The notes below the pieces were generated by a model. That model saw only the letters and a program-made list of their open reading frames with translations. It made no database searches and was not told where the DNA came from. The position numbers and the translations under genes were made by a program. From Oscillospiraceae bacterium (lineage in GTDB: Bacteria; Bacillota; Clostridia; Oscillospirales; Ruminococcaceae), in the NCBI GenBank assembly GCA_017466885.1, contig JAFTTH010000004.1, positions 1 to 64,000 of the forward strand: a stretch of DNA of 64,000 nucleotides, read 5' to 3'. Positions 58,559 to 64,000 of this stretch are shown here, piece after piece (within the stretch, counting starts at the first letter, position 1; every line of letters starts with the position of its first letter).

Positions 58559-58595
58559 GGAGCGCGAATCCTTCCCGGATCCGCGCTCCTTTTTG
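58559..58595 (+). terminator. Intrinsic terminator
   Basis: GGAGCGCGAATCC-TTCCC-GGATCCGCGCTCC with a T-run, 11 nt after the exporter operon. Confidence 0.9.
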
Positions 58596-58629
58596 TTGTC
58601 TGCTCCCCCCGTTGTGCTGAAAAAAAGCC

Positions 58630-58658
58630 TTGACATTTTTTCCGGTTTCTGCTATTAT
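58630..58658 (+). promoter_or_regulatory. Sigma-A promoter of the T-box transcript
   Basis: TTGACA (58630-58635), 17 bp, TATTAT (58653-58658), a strong promoter starting RNA at about 58665. Confidence 0.85.
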
Positions 58659-58664
58659 ATTCTC

Positions 58665-58955
58665 TAAAGTTGAAAATTCAATGCGTTGAAGGGGACCAGT
58701 AACCTTCCTTCCGATTTTCAGAGAGCTGCCGGCAGCTGAAAGGTAGCAATCGGAGTCTGGTGAACTCGCCCTGAAGCAGCGGGCTGAACCCGTCTCCGGA
58801 CGGTGGTAGGTCTGGCCGGTTGTTCCTCCGTTATCGGGAATAGCGTTTGCCCCGGCAGACGCGAAAAGAGTGGGTGTCCGGCAGGGACATCAATCGGAGT
58901 GGTACCGCGGAAGCCAGCCTGGCCTTCGTCTCCTTTGGGGAGGCGGAGGCTTTTA
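58665..58955 (+). promoter_or_regulatory. T-box riboswitch, apparent leucine (CUC) specifier
   Basis: Stem I has the loop-E AGTA (58698-58701), the AGAGAGC distal motif, a CCGATT/AATCGG upper stem, and GAA-CTC-G at 58762-58768, giving specifier CTC (58765-58767), leucine. The T-box proper is GGAGTGGTACCGCG (58896-58909), followed by a terminator GCCTTCGTCTCC / GGGGAGGCGGAGGC with TTTT (58922-58954). Uncharged tRNA-Leu would stabilise the antiterminator and allow transcription of the acyl-CoA synthetase gene. Confidence 0.9.
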
Positions 58956-59012
58956 TTACCTTCGCCCCGGAAAATTATCTTCCGAAAGGAGGGCATTCGC
59001 CCCGGGAAGCGG

Positions 59013-60689
59013 ATGCAGAGAATGATGCACGAACTGATGAATATCACCGTAGGGGATCTCCTGCAGGAAATGGCTGACCGTTATCCGGACGATGTAATGA
59101 TCAATTATACCGACCGCAACTATCGCCGCACCTGGAAGGAGTTTAACGAAGAAGCTGAGCGGATTGCTCGAGGCCTGATGGCCATCGGCATCGGCAAGGG
59201 AGATCACGTTGCCATCTGGGCAACCAACGTCCCCGCCTGGGTGCTGACTCTATTTGCCACCGCCAAGATCGGCGCCGTCCTGGTCACAGTCAATACCGCT
59301 TATAAAGTTTTTGAGTTGGAATATCTGCTCCGGCAGTCTGATTCCAAGGCCATTGTCCTGATTGATGGCTTTAAGGATGCCAATTACATTAAAATCATCA
59401 ACGAGCTTTGCCCCTCTTTGGCCACCAGTCAGCCGGGTAACCTCTCCGACCCCAAGCTTCCCTTCCTCAAATCGGTCATTTATTACGGTGAAAATACCCC
59501 TGACGGTATGATCCAGTTTGATGATCTGAAAGTTTTTGCTGACAAAGTCAGCGATGAGGAGTATAATAAGGTTGCAGACTCCCTCGACCCCAATGAGGTC
59601 GTGAATATGCAGTACACCTCCGGCACTACCGGCTTCCCCAAGGGAGTAATGCTGACCCACTCCAATATCATCAACAACGGCAAAACCATTGGAGACGGAA
59701 TGGCCTTCACCCACGATGATAAGCTTTGCATCTGCGTCCCCTTCTTCCATTGCTTTGGAATGGTGCTGGCGCTGATGGCCTGTCTGACCCACGGCACTCC
59801 CTTTGTTCCCATTGATGCGTATAGTCCCATTAAGGTTATGCGCGCTTTGGAGGGAGAAGGCTGCACCGCCGTTCACGGTGTTCCCACAATGTTTATTGCA
59901 ATGCTGGAGCATCCCGAGTTTTCCAGCTTTGACTTTTCCAAAATGCGCACCGGCATTATGGCCGGTTCCCCCTGCCCCATTAAGGTGATGCAGGAGGTCG
60001 TGGATAAGATGAATATGCGGGATATCGTCATTGTTTACGGGCAGACGGAAGCTTCTCCCGGTTGCACTATGACCACCACCTCCGATTCTCTGGAGCGGCG
60101 GGTTGCCACGGTGGGACGTTCCTTCCCCGGCGTGGAGACCAAGATCGTTGACCCCGAAACGGGGGAGACCCTCCCTTATGATACCCCCGGCGAGTTCTGC
60201 GCCAGAGGCTATAACATTATGAAGGGCTACTATAATATGCCCGAGGCTACCGCCCAGGCCATTGATGCGGATGGCTGGCTCCATACCGGCGACCTTGCCA
60301 CGATGGATCAGGATGGATACTTCAAAATCACCGGCCGGATCAAGGATATGATCATTCGGGGTGGTGAGAATATCTACCCCAAGGAGATTGAGGAATTCCT
60401 CTATACCCATCCGGCGGTGAAGGATGTTCAGGTGATTGGCGTACCCAGCAAGGTTTACGGCGAGGAGATCATGGCTTGCATCATCCTCAAGGAGGGTGAA
60501 AGCTGGACGGAGGACGAGGTCAAAGCCCACGTTCGTGCCCATATGGCAAAGCACAAGGTTCCCAGTTATGTGGCCTTTATGGATGCCTTCCCTATGACTG
60601 CCAGCGGCAAAATCCAGAAATTCAAAATGCGGGAATGGGCGGTCGAGCACCTCAATCTGCAGGATGCCGCCTCCATCGAAACCGCCTGA
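59013..60689 (+). CDS. AMP-forming acyl-CoA synthetase under T-box control
   Basis: 558 residues, an ANL-family ligase: YTSGTTGFPKGVMLTHSN (P-loop, about 190), YGQTEASPG (about 345), GWLHTGDLATMDQDGYFKIT and the C-terminal lysine in PMTASGKIQKFKMRE. It activates a carboxylic acid through an acyl-AMP to acyl-CoA; close relatives act on fatty or short-chain acids. The start among ATG 59013, 59022 and 59025 is uncertain; AAAGGAGGG lies about 20 nt before the first. Control by a leucine-type T-box suggests a link to leucine supply, for example activation of isovalerate. Confidence 0.9.
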   Translation: MQRMMHELMNITVGDLLQEMADRYPDDVMINYTDRNYRRTWKEFNEEAERIARGLMAIGIGKGDHVAIWATNVPAWVLTLFATAKIGAVLVTVNTAYKVFELEYLLRQSDSKAIVLIDGFKDANYIKIINELCPSLATSQPGNLSDPKLPFLKSVIYYGENTPDGMIQFDDLKVFADKVSDEEYNKVADSLDPNEVVNMQYTSGTTGFPKGVMLTHSNIINNGKTIGDGMAFTHDDKLCICVPFFHCFGMVLALMACLTHGTPFVPIDAYSPIKVMRALEGEGCTAVHGVPTMFIAMLEHPEFSSFDFSKMRTGIMAGSPCPIKVMQEVVDKMNMRDIVIVYGQTEASPGCTMTTTSDSLERRVATVGRSFPGVETKIVDPETGETLPYDTPGEFCARGYNIMKGYYNMPEATAQAIDADGWLHTGDLATMDQDGYFKITGRIKDMIIRGGENIYPKEIEEFLYTHPAVKDVQVIGVPSKVYGEEIMACIILKEGESWTEDEVKAHVRAHMAKHKVPSYVAFMDAFPMTASGKIQKFKMREWAVEHLNLQDAASIETA

Positions 60690-60762
60690 CCGACAGTTTT
60701 TAAAGCACCGGGTGCTTTTCTGATACTCTACCCCTATTTCTTACAAAGGAGTGTTTTTTCGG

Positions 60763-62544
60763 ATGACGGTGAATGACAAGAATCTTTGTCTCGGCTGTAT
60801 GCGTGAAAAATCCGGGGAAAATGCAAAATGTCTCTACTGCGGCTATGTGGAGGGTGCCCCCTTCCTGCCCACCTACCTTGCCCCCGGCACCCAGCTGGGT
60901 GAGCGTTATATCGTCGGCAAGGTCCTGGACTATAACGGTGAGGGCGCGTCTTACATAGGCTACGATACCGTTACCGGCGCGCGGGTCCGGATCCGGGAAT
61001 ATATGCCTGAAACTCTCGCCTCCCGGGATAAGGGAGAGAGCCAGATCAAGGTGATCCCCGGCTGCGAAACCCAATATAAGGCTTTGATGAGCGATTTTGT
61101 GGAGCTGTCCAAGCAGCTGATGCGGGTCCGGAGCCTTTCCTCCATCGTTCCGGTGCTGGATATTTTTGACGCCAACGATACAGTATACGCCGTATACGAG
61201 CAGGCGGATGGGATCCTCCTCAATGAATTTCTCCGCAAGAACGGCGGGTACATCTCCTGGGAGGAGGCCAAGTCTCTTTTCTTCCCCCTCCTGACCTCTT
61301 TAAGCTCGATGCACAACGCCAATATGATCCATCGGGGCATCAGCCCGGATACCATTCTGCTGGATAAATCGGGAAAGCTTCGCCTTCTCGGATTTTCCAC
61401 CGCCGCCGCCCGCACCGCCCGCTCTGAGCTGGTCGCCGAGCTTTTCGGCGGTTATGCCGCTCCCGAGCAGTATAGCTCCAGCACCTGGCAGGGTACTTAT
61501 ACCGATGTTTACGCCATTGCGGCCGTCATTTACAAGGCCCTGACCGGCACAATGCCTCCTGAGGCTATGAACCGTGCCACCAACGATAATCTGATCCCTG
61601 CTGACCAGTTGGCGGCAGAGCTCCCCAAGAATATCGCCAATGCCATTGCCGCGGCAATGGTGCTGACCCCCGAAAAGAGAACTCAGACTGCCGGCGAATT
61701 CCTGGCCCAGCTTTCTGAGGTGCTGGATTACGGCGAGGGCGCTATGATGGCGGAGGGTGCTTCGGCTGTTGCAGAAGGTGCCGCCGCCGAAAAGCCCAAG
61801 AAAAAGAAGAAGAAAAAGGTCAATCCGGCTATTCTTGCCTGCCTGATTACCCTTCTTGTTTTGATTCCCATCGGTGCGATTCTCCTGATCTTCATCTTCG
61901 ATCCCTTCTCCTCTCTGGAATCCTCCGGAACCTCCAGCAGCTCCAGCAACCTGCCGGATGATTCCAGCAGCAATGCTATTTCGGAAAACGTCCGTCCCAA
62001 TGCCGAGCTGGTTGTCCCCGATCTGGTTAAGAAAAACTATGATTGGGTGGATAGCGTTGCCCAGTATAAGGAGTTCTATACCATCGTCAAGATTGAGGAA
62101 TTCAACGACGAGCTTGCCAAAGGTGTTATTATCCGTCAGGAGCCTGCGGCCAATACCCCCATTGAGCAGGGCGGTGAGATCACCGTTTATGTCAGCAAGG
62201 GTCCGCAGTTTATCACTCTGACCGAGTCCGAGTATATCGGCCGTGAGGTCAAGTATATTCAGGAGAAGCTTTACGATCTGGGCTTCGCGGTTAACCCCAC
62301 CATTATGGAGATCACCGACGAGGAAGAGATCGCAGAAATCGAAGCCACCTACGGCACGATCCCCGAGGGTTGCGTGGCCAAGCTCAGTTGCGAGTTTAAT
62401 GTTCCCCTGGATCTGATGACCGAGCGGATCACCCTTTATGTTAAAAAGGTGCAGGAGACCTCCTCTGAGACTTCCTCGGAAACCTCCTCTGAGCTTTCGC
62501 CGGAGGAATCTACCTCTCCCGTTTTCCCTCCGCTCTTCTCCTGA
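60763..62544 (+). CDS. Zinc-ribbon pseudokinase with PASTA-type extracellular region
   Basis: 593 residues. A zinc ribbon (Cys9, 12, 23 and 26), then a Ser/Thr-kinase-fold domain (about 40-325) lacking every catalytic residue: Arg in place of the ATP Lys (VRIREYMP), HRGISPDTILL instead of HRD...N, and LLGFST instead of DFG. A Lys-rich segment and one membrane helix (about 350-377) follow, then a Ser-rich stalk, two PASTA-like repeats (about 400-480 and 485-565) and a Ser/Glu tail. It would be a wall-sensing receptor without kinase activity. ATG 60763. Confidence 0.8.
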   Translation: MTVNDKNLCLGCMREKSGENAKCLYCGYVEGAPFLPTYLAPGTQLGERYIVGKVLDYNGEGASYIGYDTVTGARVRIREYMPETLASRDKGESQIKVIPGCETQYKALMSDFVELSKQLMRVRSLSSIVPVLDIFDANDTVYAVYEQADGILLNEFLRKNGGYISWEEAKSLFFPLLTSLSSMHNANMIHRGISPDTILLDKSGKLRLLGFSTAAARTARSELVAELFGGYAAPEQYSSSTWQGTYTDVYAIAAVIYKALTGTMPPEAMNRATNDNLIPADQLAAELPKNIANAIAAAMVLTPEKRTQTAGEFLAQLSEVLDYGEGAMMAEGASAVAEGAAAEKPKKKKKKKVNPAILACLITLLVLIPIGAILLIFIFDPFSSLESSGTSSSSSNLPDDSSSNAISENVRPNAELVVPDLVKKNYDWVDSVAQYKEFYTIVKIEEFNDELAKGVIIRQEPAANTPIEQGGEITVYVSKGPQFITLTESEYIGREVKYIQEKLYDLGFAVNPTIMEITDEEEIAEIEATYGTIPEGCVAKLSCEFNVPLDLMTERITLYVKKVQETSSETSSETSSELSPEESTSPVFPPLFS

Positions 62545-62562
62545 TCTTATTATAAAAAGCCA

Positions 62563-62612
62563 AAAGGATTGGTTCAGCGTTCTTCAGACACTGAACCAAT
62601 CCTTTCTTTTTT
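62563..62612. terminator. Bidirectional terminator
   Basis: AAAGGATTGGTTCAG / CTGAACCAATCCTTT with a 13-nt loop and T-run, between the pseudokinase and the convergent AraC gene. Confidence 0.9.
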
Positions 62613-62646
62613 GCATTTTTCAGGCTTGCTTTCACCGGATATTCAG

Positions 62647-63390
62647 TTAAAAGCCACCGTGTGACTCCCCCAAAGTCAGAATATATTTTGTTGGAGAAAG
62701 CCCAAAATGTCTTTTGAAGGCTTTGCTGAATGCGTAGGGGGAGGAATAGTTGAGATATTCCGCCGTTTCTCCAACACTTTCACCGTCGCGAAGCTTTTGC
62801 AACGCAATATCCATCTTCCGTTGATCGAAATATTGCCGCGGAGTAATGCGGTAGGCACCGTAAAAGCTACGCGTCATATACTCCCGACTATACCCCAACT
62901 CCCTGCTCAACTGCACCATATTAAAGTCAAAGCCTTCATAGTGATCAATATAATTCCGAATCTTCTCCGGGACGGAAGCTTCTTTGAAAAGCTCCCGATC
63001 CATACAGGAAAGAACAAACTGAACCGTATATGCCATCAGCTCCAGGTTGCCCGAATAGATATATTTCCGCCAAAGAGCCACGCCGTCCGCCAAGGGTGTG
63101 CCGCTCTTTACCTCCATCTCCACAAAATGCTGCACCGCCGGCACGGTGGTGATATGGGCAAACGTATGGAGAAGCTTATCGTCAGGATTCTCTGTAAGTG
63201 TAAATGGGTGCCGGACGGGGGTAAGATAGAGGTGATTTTTCTTCAATCTCACTCGTTTGCCATTCTCCTCATAATAGGCTTCTCCGTCCAGAATATAATA
63301 CAACCGAGAAAATCCAACATTCACATCCCGGTATACCCAGTTGGAATGGGTATAGGATTCCGATCCAACAATCAAATTCTGCACAACCAT
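62647..63390 (-). CDS. AraC-family transcriptional regulator
   Basis: 247 residues. An N-terminal cupin-like sensor domain (FSRLYYILDGEAYYEENGKR, KKNHLYLTPVRHPFTL) and a C-terminal double HTH (MVQLSRELGYSREYMTRSFY and ETAEYLNYSSPYAFSKAFKR, ending FGLSPTKYI). It probably senses a sugar and controls the divergent isomerase gene. ATG 63390 has no clear ribosome-binding site and lies close to a TATACT -10-like box, so a leaderless mRNA is possible. Confidence 0.85.
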   Translation of the reverse strand: MVVQNLIVGSESYTHSNWVYRDVNVGFSRLYYILDGEAYYEENGKRVRLKKNHLYLTPVRHPFTLTENPDDKLLHTFAHITTVPAVQHFVEMEVKSGTPLADGVALWRKYIYSGNLELMAYTVQFVLSCMDRELFKEASVPEKIRNYIDHYEGFDFNMVQLSRELGYSREYMTRSFYGAYRITPRQYFDQRKMDIALQKLRDGESVGETAEYLNYSSPYAFSKAFKRHFGLSPTKYILTLGESHGGF

Positions 63391-63450
63391 AATGCAAGTA
63401 TATATCGGCAAAATAAAAATGTCAACCGCTCCGCTTGAATGTTTGAAATT

Positions 63451-63516
63451 ATGTCACATTTGGATATGTATTACAAGGAAAGTGACATTTACATTCTCGG
63501 TCCACCTGACTATAAT
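63451..63516 (+). promoter_or_regulatory. Divergent promoter region with inverted repeat
   Basis: ATGTCAC (63451-63457) and GTGACAT (63482-63488) are complementary half-sites 24 bp apart, the second touching the -35 box TTTACA (63488-63493), followed by 17 bp and TATAAT (63511-63516) for the isomerase gene. Position and spacing suit an AraC-type activator. Confidence 0.65.
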
Positions 63517-63614
63517 AACATTATGGCCAATCAAAAGGTCGATAGAATGCACCGCAAAACTCCGCTCAAAAGAATGGTAGAAGGAACGTTTCTGCACCGT
63601 AAAGGAGCGATTGT

Positions 63615-64000
63615 GTGAAAACAGTAAAGGATAAGTATTTGGTTGTGGGCGCAGACTTCGCCGGCTATCCCTTAAAAGAGGCTGTTGTTGCGCATCTGAA
63701 GGAAAAAGGGTGGAAAATCACCGATCTTGGCGTTACTGCTGAAAGTGATCCGGAGGACACAGACAATATGTTCCACCGGGTCGGCCTGCGAGTGGGCAGC
63801 AAAATCTCCGAGGGTGAGTTTGAACGCGCACTTCTTTTCTGCGGCACCGGAATGGGGATTCATATTGCCGCAAGCAAGTGCCCCCACGTCCATGCCGGAG
63901 TGGTGGAAAGCGTTCCCGCGGCATTGCGGGCAATCACCGGCAATGGCGTCAACGTGCTGGCGATGGGTGCTTTTTACGTCGCCCCTGCAATGGGTTGCGA
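63615..64000 (+). CDS. RpiB/LacAB-family sugar-phosphate isomerase (3' end outside window)
   Basis: At least 128 residues; the frame is open to the window edge. VVGADFAGYPLKEAVVAHLK is the N-terminal nucleotide-like fold of the family, LLFCGTGMGIHIAASK carries the catalytic Cys and anion-binding loop, and GVNVLAMGAFYVAP follows. The family includes ribose-5-phosphate isomerase B and galactose-6-phosphate isomerase, and the sequence seen does not separate them. Start GTG 63615 with AAGGAG upstream. Divergent from and probably controlled by the AraC regulator. Confidence 0.85.
   Translation, partial: MKTVKDKYLVVGADFAGYPLKEAVVAHLKEKGWKITDLGVTAESDPEDTDNMFHRVGLRVGSKISEGEFERALLFCGTGMGIHIAASKCPHVHAGVVESVPAALRAITGNGVNVLAMGAFYVAPAMGC

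Overview
The window reads as a gut-type, spore-lineage Firmicute of the class Clostridia, most like Oscillospiraceae/Ruminococcaceae. This is inferred from strong AGGAGG ribosome-binding sites, sigma-A promoters, a CIRCE operator, a T-box riboswitch, a PdaB-like sporulation deacetylase, CmpB- and AIM24-family proteins, and a Firmicutes-type conjugation module. By eye, GC changes from moderate (mobile part, 1-27 kb), to AT-rich islands (31.4-35.3 and 38.5-42.9 kb), to GC-rich core-like genes.

Layout. (1) 1 to about 25,090 is the right part of an integrative conjugative element (ICE), nearly all on the minus strand: ParM/ParR-like segregation pair, an ADP-ribosyltransferase-like/Xre pair on the plus strand, accessory genes (PP-loop protein, Cys-rich protein, HTH protein), a DNA methylase-helicase fusion, a sigma-like factor, an SSB-like protein, a coupling protein and the type IV secretion genes (PrgI-VirB4 fusion, C39 peptidase, VirB6-like, pilin-like). 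No relaxase or integrase lies in the window. The coupling protein is a deletion chimera, so conjugation is probably impaired. (2) About 25,045-27,013: two successive tRNA 3'-half-like attachment cores bracket a 1.9-kb segment with one ECF-sigma-like gene and the same integrase-arm-like repeats as the ICE end, probably a tandem non-autonomous element. (3) 27-35.3 kb: small, mostly orphan genes separated by a striking set of modular hairpin arrays and direct repeats that sit between the terminator of one gene and the -35 box of the next; tRNA-Asp and tRNA-Thr lie here. (4) 35.3-38.4 kb: VOC protein, AIM24 protein, membrane-anchored exoprotein, CmpB-type membrane protein. (5) 38.5-42.95 kb: four minus-strand exported or LRR proteins with a shared 3' repeat, abutting a 5'-truncated YesN-type regulator. 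(6) 43.9-48.6 kb: a GH106-like glycosidase divergent from a ceramidase-like hydrolase. (7) 48.7-64 kb: rdgB-yhbY, htpG under CIRCE control, an orphan livK-livH pair, a PdaB-like deacetylase, a heterodimeric ABC exporter, an acyl-CoA synthetase under an apparent leucine T-box, a zinc-ribbon/PASTA pseudokinase, and an AraC regulator divergent from an RpiB/LacAB sugar-phosphate isomerase that runs off the end.

Most unusual signals: hairpin arrays whose stems change between three copies while pairing is kept, and which carry two mutually exclusive pairings; the tandem attachment sites; the coupling-protein/DUF932 fusion; the Leu-type T-box in front of an acyl-CoA ligase; and the kinase-dead receptor.
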